DNA of 8,143 bases, from contig JALSHN010000393.1 in NCBI GenBank assembly GCA_026982215.1, positions 1 to 8,143 on the forward strand, given 5' to 3'. Source of the DNA: Gammaproteobacteria bacterium (GTDB lineage: Bacteria > Pseudomonadota > Gammaproteobacteria > S012-40). The notes beneath the pieces are model-generated. The model worked only from the letters and a program-made list of their open reading frames with translations. It did no database searches and had not been told where the DNA came from. A program made the position numbers and the translations under genes. This document shows, in pieces, positions 1-7,888 of the stretch. Position 1 is the first letter of the stretch. Each line of letters begins with the position of its first letter.

Positions 1-136
1 CCTTGTCGGTCTCCACGGTGGCCACCACGTCGCCACGTTCGATCTTGTCGCCCGGTTGCTTCTCCCAGGAGACGATCACGCCCTCGGTCATGGTGTCCGA
101 GAGCTGGGGCATCTTGATCACATAAGGCTCGGCCAT
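1..136 (-). CDS. pdhC: Pyruvate dehydrogenase E2 (dihydrolipoamide acetyltransferase), N-terminal fragment
   Basis: This is the first 45 codons of the E2 core of the pyruvate dehydrogenase complex, which moves the acetyl group from E1 to coenzyme A on a swinging lipoyl arm in the cytoplasm. The gene runs off the left edge. The visible part is the start of a lipoyl domain: residues 9-19 read MPQLSDTMTEG, the usual E2 opening, and residues 42-45 read ETDK. Lys45, the last complete codon in the window, is the expected lipoylation site. The ATG at 136 is chosen because AAGGAG lies just upstream and the domain begins at once, as in the family. It starts 10 bp after the E1 beta stop, so it should be cotranscribed. 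The catalytic and subunit-binding domains are outside the window. A 2-oxoglutarate or branched-chain E2 is less likely given the E1 partners. Confidence 0.93.
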   Translation of the reverse strand, partial: MAEPYVIKMPQLSDTMTEGVIVSWEKQPGDKIERGDVVATVETDK

Positions 137-146
137 GGTGTCTCCT

Positions 147-1127
147 TCAGCGCCCGAACAATTTGAGGACGGCGGCGACCACGTCCTTGGCGTTGGGGAT
201 GGCGGCCTTTTCCAGGGCACGGTTGTAGGGGATGGGCACCATCTTGGCGGAAACCCGTGCCGGCGGGGCATCCAGTTCGAAGAAGCAGTCTTCGTTGAGG
301 ATCGCCATGACTTCGGAGCCCACCCCCACCGGGGCCTCGGCCTCTTCCACCACCACCGCCTTGTGGGTCTTGCTCACCGAGGCGACGATCCCTTCGCGAT
401 CCAGCGGATTCAGGGCATAGAGGTCCACCACTTCGGCCTCGATGCCGTGTTCCTTGGCGAGGGTCTCCGCCGCCTGCAGGCACCAGTGCACGGAGATGTT
501 GTAACCGAACAGGGTGATGTCGCTGCCTTCACGGGCGATCTCGGAACCCTCGAGGGGGTGGAAGTATTCCTCGTCGGGCACCTCGCCCTTCATGTTGTAC
601 ATGAGCTCGTGTTCGTTGATGAACACCGGGTCGTCGCAACGCACCGCCGATTTCAGCAAGCCGTAGGCCTGGCGGGGGTTGGACGGCGTCACCACCCGCA
701 GACCGGCGATGCCCATGAACACCTTTTCCATCCGCGCCGAGTGCTGGGCGCCGAGCTGGTGCGCGGTACCGCCGGGGGAGCGGATCACCACCGGGGCGCC
801 CAGTTGTCCACCGGACATGTAGCGCACCTTGGCGGCGGTGTTGATGATCTGGTCGGTGGCCAGCCAAGCGAAGTTCACCGACATGATCTCGATGATGGGG
901 CGCACGCCCAGGAAGGAGGCGCCGATGCCCAACCCGGTATAGCCATTCTCGGAGATGGGGGTGTCGATGACCCGCTCAGGGCCGTATTTGTCGTAGAGTC
1001 CTTGGGTTGCCTTGTAGGTCCCCCCGGCGACGCCGATGTCTTCCCCCATGGCGATCACCAGGGGGTCACGGGCCATTTCCTCGTCGTGGGCGCGGCGGAT
1101 CGCCTCCCAGTACATCATCTGCGCCAT
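147..1127 (-). CDS. pdhB: Pyruvate dehydrogenase E1 component, beta subunit
   Basis: This 326-residue protein is the beta half of the alpha2beta2 thiamine-diphosphate E1 that decarboxylates pyruvate and reductively acetylates the E2 lipoyl group. The length is normal for the family. GED at 28-30, DTPISE at 55-60 (Glu60 matches the catalytic glutamate near the cofactor) and GAQHS at 126-130 (His129 matches the conserved active-site histidine) are visible. INTAAKVRYMSGGQ at 95-108 and the C-terminal LDAPPARV and IPNAKDV segments resemble mitochondrial-type PDH beta more than acetoin dehydrogenase AcoB. The frame is open eight codons further upstream, but I place the start at 1127: AGGAGG lies nine bases before that ATG, and MAQMMYWEAIRRA aligns with the family N-terminus. 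The start overlaps the E1 alpha stop by one base (TGATG), indicating translational coupling. A 2-oxoisovalerate E1 beta is a remote alternative. Confidence 0.95.
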   Translation of the reverse strand: MAQMMYWEAIRRAHDEEMARDPLVIAMGEDIGVAGGTYKATQGLYDKYGPERVIDTPISENGYTGLGIGASFLGVRPIIEIMSVNFAWLATDQIINTAAKVRYMSGGQLGAPVVIRSPGGTAHQLGAQHSARMEKVFMGIAGLRVVTPSNPRQAYGLLKSAVRCDDPVFINEHELMYNMKGEVPDEEYFHPLEGSEIAREGSDITLFGYNISVHWCLQAAETLAKEHGIEAEVVDLYALNPLDREGIVASVSKTHKAVVVEEAEAPVGVGSEVMAILNEDCFFELDAPPARVSAKMVPIPYNRALEKAAIPNAKDVVAAVLKLFGR

Positions 1128-2119
1128 CAGTTCACCCCTCCTTTCACCCAAGGATCGTTCTCCGCCAAGACGTATTTCTCCAGCTCTTCCACCTTGGGCT
1201 CCGGAGATTCTTCGGCGAACTTGATGATCTCGTTCTCGATTTCGTCGAGGATCTCGTTGTCCATCTGCTTGTAATCGTCCAGGGTCAGCTCACCGGCCTC
1301 GATGAGGCGATCACGGAGGATGATGATGGGATCACGCTTGCTCCAGGCCCGTTCTTCTTCTTTTTCCCGGTAGGCATTGGAATCGGACATGGAGTGGCCG
1401 CGGTAACGGTAGGTGAGCAGCTCCAGGAAATAAGGCCCTTTACCAGAGCGGACATAATCCACCGCCTTCTTGGCGGCGGCATAGACCTTCTCCACGTCCT
1501 GACCATCTTCCTGGGCGGCCTCGATGCCATAACCACAAACCCGCTTGTACTGGTCGAGCACGGCGGTGGAACGGTCGATGCGGGTGCCAATGCCATAGAG
1601 GTTGTTCTCGCAGACGTAGAGCACCGGCAAGTTCCACACCGCGGCCATGTTCATGGATTCATGGAAGGTGCCTTGGTTGTTGGCGGCATCCCCAAGGAAG
1701 CAGATGGCGATCTCGTCCCCGCCCTTCATCTTGATGGCCTTGGCCATGCCGGCGGCCAGGGGGAAGGGGCCGCCCACCAGGGCATACCCGCCCATGAAAC
1801 GATGCTCCACGTCGAACAAGTGCATGGAGCCCCCACGCCCCTTGGAACACCCCGTCTCTTTCCCGAACAGCTCGGCCATCACTGCCTTGGGATCGGTGCC
1901 ACACTTGATGGCATGGACGTGGTCCCGATAGCCGGTGATCACATAGTCGTGACCGGGACGGGCCGCCTCCATCACCCCGTGCACACAGGCCTCCTGGCCG
2001 GGATAGAGGTGGAGGAAACCGCCGATCTTGCGTTCCACGTAGGCCTCGTAGCAACGCTCCTCGAAGCGCCGCGCAAAGAGCATCTCTCTGAGCAGCCGTT
2101 TCTTGTCTGCGACGTTCAT
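1127..2119 (-). CDS. pdhA: Pyruvate dehydrogenase E1 component, alpha subunit
   Basis: This 330-residue protein is the thiamine-diphosphate-binding alpha subunit of E1. It pairs with the beta subunit encoded immediately downstream to decarboxylate pyruvate. Family landmarks in order are FARRFEE (15-21), GQEA (41-44), ITGYRDH (61-67, the usual YRDH block), KGRGGSMH (93-100), the cofactor/Mg motif GDAANNQG (143-150), CENNLYGIGT (170-179) and the loop YRYRGHSMSD (237-246). The GDAANN stretch departs from the common GDGAAN: Asp144 is kept, but the third position is Ala, and Asn fills the fifth. After SMSD, the usual Pro-Gly is replaced by Ser-Asn and the loop is short. AAGGAG sits four bases before the ATG at 2119, so the start is secure. 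It is the first gene of the leftward operon. AcoA (acetoin dehydrogenase alpha) is the main alternative, less likely given the beta subunit. Confidence 0.94.
   Translation of the reverse strand: MNVADKKRLLREMLFARRFEERCYEAYVERKIGGFLHLYPGQEACVHGVMEAARPGHDYVITGYRDHVHAIKCGTDPKAVMAELFGKETGCSKGRGGSMHLFDVEHRFMGGYALVGGPFPLAAGMAKAIKMKGGDEIAICFLGDAANNQGTFHESMNMAAVWNLPVLYVCENNLYGIGTRIDRSTAVLDQYKRVCGYGIEAAQEDGQDVEKVYAAAKKAVDYVRSGKGPYFLELLTYRYRGHSMSDSNAYREKEEERAWSKRDPIIILRDRLIEAGELTLDDYKQMDNEILDEIENEIIKFAEESPEPKVEELEKYVLAENDPWVKGGVN
1137..1142 (-). promoter_or_regulatory. Shine-Dalgarno for E1 beta inside the E1 alpha 3' end
   Basis: AGGAGG on the minus strand lies within the last codons of the E1 alpha gene, nine bases before the ATG at 1127. 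It decides the E1 beta start against the longer open frame beginning at 1151, which would put this ribosome site inside the coding sequence. With the one-base stop/start overlap, it suggests reinitiation that keeps the two E1 subunits equimolar. Confidence 0.8.
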
Positions 2120-2242
2120 GGGGCTCCTTACCGCAAGTTTCTGATTTTCCGCGGATAATGGCGAATTTTCTCGTGCCCGCGGGCTGAAAACGCGCTATGA
2201 TCGGCGTTTTGCCGGAAGAGGTCAAGCAAAGCCCGCGTCACC
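2120..2242. promoter_or_regulatory. Divergent promoter region between pdhA and the M17 peptidase gene
   Basis: This 123-bp gap must carry the leftward promoter of the pdh operon and probably a rightward promoter for the peptidase. I see no -35/-10 pair with good spacing on either strand. Isolated -10-like hexamers are GATAAT at 2154-2159 and TATGAT at 2196-2201 on the plus strand, and CATTAT (complement of 2155-2160) on the minus strand. A 10-bp GC palindrome, GCCCGCGGGC, lies at 2175-2184, flanked by TTTTC (2166-2170) and GAAAA (2186-2190), and could be a regulator site. The only clear ribosome site is AAGGAG (2124-2129, minus) for pdhA. Assignment as a promoter region rests on gene orientation, not on a strong motif. 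Confidence 0.5.
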
Positions 2243-3688
2243 ATGGCCGAAATCCACTTCCAAACTCTCAACCGCGAGCGCCTGGAAAGCTTGCGCCATT
2301 GGATCGTGGTGAGCGAGGATCCGGACGCATTGCAGCCCCTTCCCCTGCCACCTGCCTGGCGCCAACATCTGCAACGGGAACTCTACGGCAGAGGTCCAGC
2401 GCTGGCGCAACTACCCACCCCGCAAGGCGGCTGGGTGACTCGCCTGGAGGCGGGACCCGGGGATGATACGTTCACCCATCTGGAGGCCGCCCGCCGCGCT
2501 GTCTCCCCTCACTTGGCCCGGGGTGCCGAGGCGGTGGCCGTGGTCTTTCCCCCTGGCGATCCCGGGCATTGGGATAAGGCTGCGGATGCCCTCGTCTCCG
2601 CCTTGCTCTGCGGCGCCCACCGCCTGCCCCATTTCGGCAAGAACGCTCCCGACCCGGTCATACCCGCCATCCATCTAGTGGGCGCCTCGGTCGATTCCGC
2701 TCTCATCGACTGGGCGGTGGCCTGCGCCGAAGGCAACAACCTGGCCCGATCCCTCACCGCCCTGCCCAGCAATGAACTCACGCCCGCTGCCTATCGCGAG
2801 CGTCTGGAGGGTCTGGCCCAGGCCGAGGGCTGGGAGATGACGTTCTTCGATCGCTATCGCCTGCGCGATCTGGGGGCGGGGGCCTTTCTGGCGGTGATCC
2901 GCGGCAGTGCCGAAGACGATGCCGGTATCGTCCATTTACGCTACCGTCCTCCCGGCACCGATGGCCCACCCAAGGCCTTGGTGGGGAAGGGAGTCTGCTT
3001 CGATACCGGCGGGGTGAATCTCAAATCCGCCCGCCACATGTTCGGCATGCATGCCGATATGGCCGGCTCGGCGGTGGCGGTGGGGACCTTGCTCGCCCTC
3101 ACCCGCCTGGATCATCCCGAACCCGTGGATTGCTGGCTGGCCCTGGCCGACAACCCCATCGGGCCGGCGGCTTACCGCCCCAACGAGGTGGTCACCACCC
3201 TCCAGGGCACCACAGTGGAGATCGTCCATACCGATGCCGAAGGGCGCCTGTTGCTGGCCGACACCCTGGCCTTAGCGGCCCGTGAACCCCCCAGGCTGAT
3301 CATCGACCTGGCCACCCTCACCGGAAGCTGTGTCCAAGCGCTGGGGGACCGCTATGCCGGCGCCTTCAGTCCTGATCCCGACCTTGCCCACCATACCCAG
3401 GCGCTGGGGCGGGAGACCGGTGAACGAGTCTGGCCCTTCCCCATGGATGCCGATTACGACCAGGCCTTGGAAAGTGAGGTGGCTGACATCAAGCAATGCG
3501 CCCTGGAAACCGAGGCCGATCACATCCTCGCCGCTCGTTTCCTCTCCCGTTTTGTGCCCAAAGACATCTCGTGGCTGCATCTGGACCTCGCCCCAGCGCG
3601 GCGCAAGGGTGGACTGGGCCATATCGCCAGTGAAATCACTGGCTTCGGTGTCCGCCTCACCACCCGTTTGCTACAAACCCGTCCCTGA
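2243..3688 (+). CDS. M17 family (leucyl aminopeptidase-type) metallopeptidase
   Basis: A 481-residue cytosolic dizinc/dimanganese aminopeptidase that should remove N-terminal residues from peptides. The N-terminal domain (about 1-150) is divergent; the catalytic domain (about 160-481) is clear. GKGVCFDTGGVNLK (248-261) supplies Lys249, Asp254 and Lys261; Asp272 lies in HADMAG; TDAEGRL (330-336) supplies Asp331, Glu333 and Arg335. These match E. coli PepA Lys270, Asp275, Lys282, Asp293, Asp352, Glu354 and Arg356 with a constant offset of 21, so all metal ligands and both catalytic residues are present. The usual Asn before TDAEG is His329. DLATLTGSCVQALG (355-368) is also typical. The ATG at 2243 is the only plausible start: the frame closes at 2198 and no other ATG lies between. 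It has no good ribosome site; GGAAGAGG ends about 21 bases upstream. There is no signal peptide. The neighbours suggest a monocistronic gene. The PepA/PepB-like subtype is unresolved. Confidence 0.93.
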   Translation: MAEIHFQTLNRERLESLRHWIVVSEDPDALQPLPLPPAWRQHLQRELYGRGPALAQLPTPQGGWVTRLEAGPGDDTFTHLEAARRAVSPHLARGAEAVAVVFPPGDPGHWDKAADALVSALLCGAHRLPHFGKNAPDPVIPAIHLVGASVDSALIDWAVACAEGNNLARSLTALPSNELTPAAYRERLEGLAQAEGWEMTFFDRYRLRDLGAGAFLAVIRGSAEDDAGIVHLRYRPPGTDGPPKALVGKGVCFDTGGVNLKSARHMFGMHADMAGSAVAVGTLLALTRLDHPEPVDCWLALADNPIGPAAYRPNEVVTTLQGTTVEIVHTDAEGRLLLADTLALAAREPPRLIIDLATLTGSCVQALGDRYAGAFSPDPDLAHHTQALGRETGERVWPFPMDADYDQALESEVADIKQCALETEADHILAARFLSRFVPKDISWLHLDLAPARRKGGLGHIASEITGFGVRLTTRLLQTRP

Positions 3689-3697
3689 ACGCTCTTC

Positions 3698-3719
3698 TCA
3701 CCCTAAAGTCACCCTAAAG
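3698..3719. repeat. Perfect 11-bp tandem direct repeat upstream of the receptor gene
   Basis: TCACCCTAAAG occurs twice in immediate succession (3698-3708 and 3709-3719), starting 10 bp after the peptidase stop and ending 28 bp before the proposed receptor -35. The 11-bp period, one helical turn, is the arrangement bound by dimers of OmpR/PhoB-type response regulators (a 7-bp core plus 4-bp AT-rich spacer). That reading is inference from geometry; the core does not match the Pho box. A chance duplication is possible. Confidence 0.55.
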
Positions 3720-3747
3720 CGCCCCCATACCTGACCGATTTCCTAGG

Positions 3748-3776
3748 TTGATTGAGTATGAAGTATTAAATATTCT
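3748..3776 (+). promoter_or_regulatory. Putative sigma70-type promoter of the receptor gene
   Basis: TTGATT (3748-3753, four of six to TTGACA) and TATTCT (3771-3776, four of six to TATAAT) are separated by exactly 17 bp in the most AT-rich stretch of the window. Transcription would begin near 3783, leaving a leader of about 50 bases before the receptor ATG. The palindromic operator candidate covers the spacer and the -10, as expected of a repressor site. Neither hexamer is strong, so this is a prediction. Confidence 0.5.
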
Positions 3777-3783
3777 TCATACT
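3755..3783. promoter_or_regulatory. Candidate operator: long dyad with NikR-like half-sites
   Basis: Perfect 9-bp inverted arms AGTATGAAG (3755-3763) and CTTCATACT (3775-3783) flank an 11-base AT-rich centre. Inside them, GTATGA (3756-3761) and TCATAC (3777-3782) are identical to the half-sites of the E. coli NikR operator (GTATGA-N16-TCATAC), but the gap here is 15 bases, not 16. The dyad overlaps the proposed spacer and -10, so binding would repress the receptor. TTGAG also occurs directly repeated at the outer edges (3752-3756, 3783-3787). The dyad is seen directly; the identity of the regulator is inferred, and no nikR gene lies in the window. Confidence 0.55.
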
Positions 3784-3791
3784 TGAGAATA

Positions 3792-3812
3792 AGACCTGGG
3801 TCTTTAGACCCA
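3792..3812 (+). other. Leader with competing hairpins before the receptor gene
   Basis: TGGGTCT (3797-3803) and AGACCCA (3806-3812) form 7-bp perfect arms around two bases. AGACC at 3792-3796 can pair instead with GGTCT at 3799-3803, so the same GGTCT has two possible partners. The structure lies in the predicted leader, 10 bases before the GGAGGAG ribosome site (3823-3829). A mutually exclusive pairing could tune translation, or the element could be another protein-binding dyad. Function is not established. Confidence 0.35.
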
Positions 3813-3834
3813 CAGAAAACACGGAGGAGTCAAG

Positions 3835-5883
3835 ATGAAGATCAAACCGTTGCATCTCGCCCTGGCGGCCCTCTTCGGTGCAGGAAGCGCCTGGGCCGGT
3901 GGTATCCAGACCCTGGAAATGGGGACCGTGGTGGTGGAAGGCGAAGGGGGGCTGGCCGGCACCGCCGAATCGGCCACCGTCGGCACCGTCACCGCCGAGC
4001 AGTTGGAGAACCGCCCCATCCAGCGCCCCGGCGAGATCATCGAGGTAGTACCCGGTTTGATCGTCTCGCAGCACTCCGGCGAGGGTAAAGCCAACCAATA
4101 CTATCTGCGCGGCTTCAATCTCGATCACGGCACCGACATCGCCATCTCGCTGGACGGGGTCCCCATCAACCAACCCACCCACGGCCACGGCCAGGGCTGG
4201 GCCGACCTCAACTTCCTCATTCCCGAACTGGTGGAAGCGGTGCAGTACAAGAAGGGGCCTTATTACGCAGAGATTGGTGATTTCTCCAGTGCCGGGGCGG
4301 TGAAACTCCACTACGCCACCGAACTGGACAAAGACCTTCTCTCCGCCACAGTGGGCCAATACGGTTATTACCGCCTGTTAGGAGCCCAAAGCGGTGATTT
4401 CATGGGCGGTAAATTGCTCTACGCCCTCGAACTGGGCATCGATGACGGCCCCTGGGACGTGCCGCAGGATCTGCGCAAACTCAACTCGGTGATCCGCTAC
4501 ACCCAGGGCAGCCAGGCCCGGGGATACAGCGTCACCGGCATGGCCTATGACAATCGCTGGACCGCCACCGACCAGATCCCCTTGCGCGCAGTGAAGCAAG
4601 GGCTGATCAGTCGTTGGGGCAATCTCGATCCCAGTGACGGGGGCATCGCCCGGCGCACCGCCTTCTCGTTCGAGGGCTGGAACGAACAGGCTACCCACTC
4701 CGACCGCATCCTGGCCTACGTCAAGAACGACTATCTCAATCTCTATTCCAATTTCACCTATTTCATGGAAGACCCGGTCAACGGTGACCAATTCCAACAG
4801 GTGGACGACCGCTACACCTATGGCTTCCAGGCCTCGCGCGCCTGGCTCACCCCCTTCGGCAACATCGATTCCGAGACCCAGGTGGGAGTGGAGATCCGCT
4901 ACGACGACATTGATGTCTCGCTGCACAAGACCAAACAACGCCAGCGCCTGTCCACCGTCCGCGCCGACCAGGTGAAACTGGGTGCCTACGGCGTCTACGC
5001 CAAGAACGACGCCCGCTGGAACGACTGGCTGCGTACCGTCGCCGGTGTGCGCGCCGACCTGCGCCAGACCACGGTGGACAGCAACCTGGCCGCCAACTCC
5101 GGTGATGCCAGCGCCACCCTCATCAGCCCCAAACTGAGCGTGATCATGGGGCCATGGTCCAAGAGCGAGTTCTTCGTCAACGTCGGCCGCGGCTACCACT
5201 CCAACGACGCCCGCGGCGCCACCATGACCGTCGATCCCACCAACCCCAACCAGAGCGTGGACAAGGTGGATCTGCTGGTGCCGGCCACCGGCTTCGATCT
5301 CGGTCTGCGCAGCGCCATCCTCCCCAAGACCCAGCTCGCCCTGGCCCTGTGGCGACTGGACATGGACTCCGAACTGCTGTTCGTGGGCGATGCCGGCATG
5401 ACCGAACCCAGCCGCCCCAGCCGGCGCACCGGCGTGGAGGCCTCGGTCTACGTCACTCCGAAGGATCACCTCATCATTGATGCCGACCTGGCCTACTCCC
5501 AGGCCCGCTTCACCGACGACGACCCCGCCGGCGACCGCATCCCCGGCGCGGTGGAGGGCGTCGCCTCCATGGGGGTGAGCTATCACCCGCCCCGGGGGTG
5601 GAACGGTGGCCTGCGGGTCCGCTACTTCGGCCCCCGGCCGCTCATCGAAGACAACTCGGTGCGCTCCGAAGCTACCTTCCTGGTCTCCACCGACATCGGT
5701 TACCGCTTCAAGCGCGGCCTGGAGGCCAGTGTGGAGATCCTCAACCTGTTCGATGCCGAGGACAGCGCCATCGACTACTACTACGAGTCGCAACTGCAGG
5801 GCGAGGCTGCGCCGGTGAACGACATCCACTTCCACCCCGTGCTGCCGCGCACCGTTCGCGCCAGCCTCACCGCCCGTTTCTGA
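3835..5883 (+). CDS. TonB-dependent outer-membrane receptor, possibly for nickel/cobalt
   Basis: A 682-residue outer-membrane active transporter energised by TonB-ExbB-ExbD. Residues 1-21 form a signal peptide (Lys at 2 and 4, hydrophobic core, Ala-Trp-Ala cleavage before Gly22). A TonB-box-like GTVVVEG lies at 30-36. The plug (about 40-160) has ENRPIQRPGEIIEVVPGLIV, YYLRGFNLDHGTD (89-101), DGVPINQPTHGHGQG (107-121, with His116 and His118) and KKGPYYAEIGDFSSAGA (139-155). The rest is a strand-rich barrel ending in ...LTARF, with the terminal Phe typical of outer-membrane barrels. The DHGTD/THGHGQG plug defines a proteobacterial receptor subgroup whose substrate I cannot name from sequence alone. 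GGAGGAG lies five bases before the ATG, so the start is firm. No uptake operon, TonB or sigma-regulator gene adjoins it and it lacks an N-terminal signalling domain. The NikR-like operator suggests nickel or cobalt; other metals or chelates remain possible. Confidence 0.92.
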   Translation: MKIKPLHLALAALFGAGSAWAGGIQTLEMGTVVVEGEGGLAGTAESATVGTVTAEQLENRPIQRPGEIIEVVPGLIVSQHSGEGKANQYYLRGFNLDHGTDIAISLDGVPINQPTHGHGQGWADLNFLIPELVEAVQYKKGPYYAEIGDFSSAGAVKLHYATELDKDLLSATVGQYGYYRLLGAQSGDFMGGKLLYALELGIDDGPWDVPQDLRKLNSVIRYTQGSQARGYSVTGMAYDNRWTATDQIPLRAVKQGLISRWGNLDPSDGGIARRTAFSFEGWNEQATHSDRILAYVKNDYLNLYSNFTYFMEDPVNGDQFQQVDDRYTYGFQASRAWLTPFGNIDSETQVGVEIRYDDIDVSLHKTKQRQRLSTVRADQVKLGAYGVYAKNDARWNDWLRTVAGVRADLRQTTVDSNLAANSGDASATLISPKLSVIMGPWSKSEFFVNVGRGYHSNDARGATMTVDPTNPNQSVDKVDLLVPATGFDLGLRSAILPKTQLALALWRLDMDSELLFVGDAGMTEPSRPSRRTGVEASVYVTPKDHLIIDADLAYSQARFTDDDPAGDRIPGAVEGVASMGVSYHPPRGWNGGLRVRYFGPRPLIEDNSVRSEATFLVSTDIGYRFKRGLEASVEILNLFDAEDSAIDYYYESQLQGEAAPVNDIHFHPVLPRTVRASLTARF

Positions 5884-5885
5884 TC

Positions 5886-5921
5886 CCTCTCCGAAGAGGC
5901 GGAACGGCCGCAACGGCGGCC
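5886..5921 (+). other. Two small stem-loops after the receptor stop
   Basis: CCTCT/AGAGG arms (5886-5890 and 5895-5899) with a four-base loop CCGA are followed by GGCCGC/GCGGCC arms (5906-5911 and 5916-5921) with a four-base loop AACG. With the terminator hairpin at 5930-5961 they make three consecutive stem-loops in about 75 bases. Neither has its own T-tract. They may stabilise the receptor mRNA 3' end or be incidental to GC-rich sequence. Confidence 0.4.
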
Positions 5922-5929
5922 CTTGTCAA

Positions 5930-5968
5930 ACCGGCGGACATGGTCCACCATGCCCGCCGGTCTTTTTT
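5930..5968 (+). terminator. Intrinsic terminator of the receptor transcript
   Basis: Arms of 15 bases (5930-5944 and 5947-5961) pair with one mismatch around a two-base gap, and are followed by C and six T residues (5963-5968). This is a textbook Rho-independent terminator. It ends 11 bp before the Uup ATG, so it lies in whatever leader that gene uses. Confidence 0.88.
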
Positions 5969-5979
5969 GCCTTCCCACC

Positions 5980-7887
<1,908 letters not shown>

Positions 7888-7888
7888 A

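Noticed and set aside
135..1274. Plus-strand open frame opposite E1 beta, and a similar one at 1007-2158 opposite E1 alpha
   Set aside because: Low-complexity His/Gly/Val translations with no recognisable domain; the opposite-strand genes are unambiguous E1 subunits.
1127..2119. Acetoin dehydrogenase alpha/beta instead of pyruvate dehydrogenase
   Set aside because: The beta subunit segments (INTAAK..YMSGGQ, LDAPPARV) and the E2 opening MPQLSDTMTEG are PDH-like, and no acetoin genes are visible. It is not absolutely excluded.
3755..3783. Terminator of the peptidase gene
   Set aside because: The dyad is AT-rich and has no T-tract after it, and it lies where a promoter is expected; an operator fits better.
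3755..3787. Fur or Zur box before the receptor
   Set aside because: The dyad matches neither the GATAAT-based Fur 19-mer nor the Zur consensus, whereas both GTATGA/TCATAC half-sites are exact.
4378..5913. Long minus-strand open frame (511 codons) antisense to the receptor
   Set aside because: Its translation is Val/Gly/His-rich with no family motif. It lies opposite a receptor with clear signal peptide, plug motifs and ribosome site, so it is a shadow of GC-rich codon use.
5923..5979. N-terminal extension of Uup from TTG 5923 or ATG 5950
   Set aside because: The extension would be translated from the terminator hairpin, shows no family similarity and lacks a ribosome site; the ATG at 5980 aligns with the Uup N-terminus and gives the usual 635 residues.
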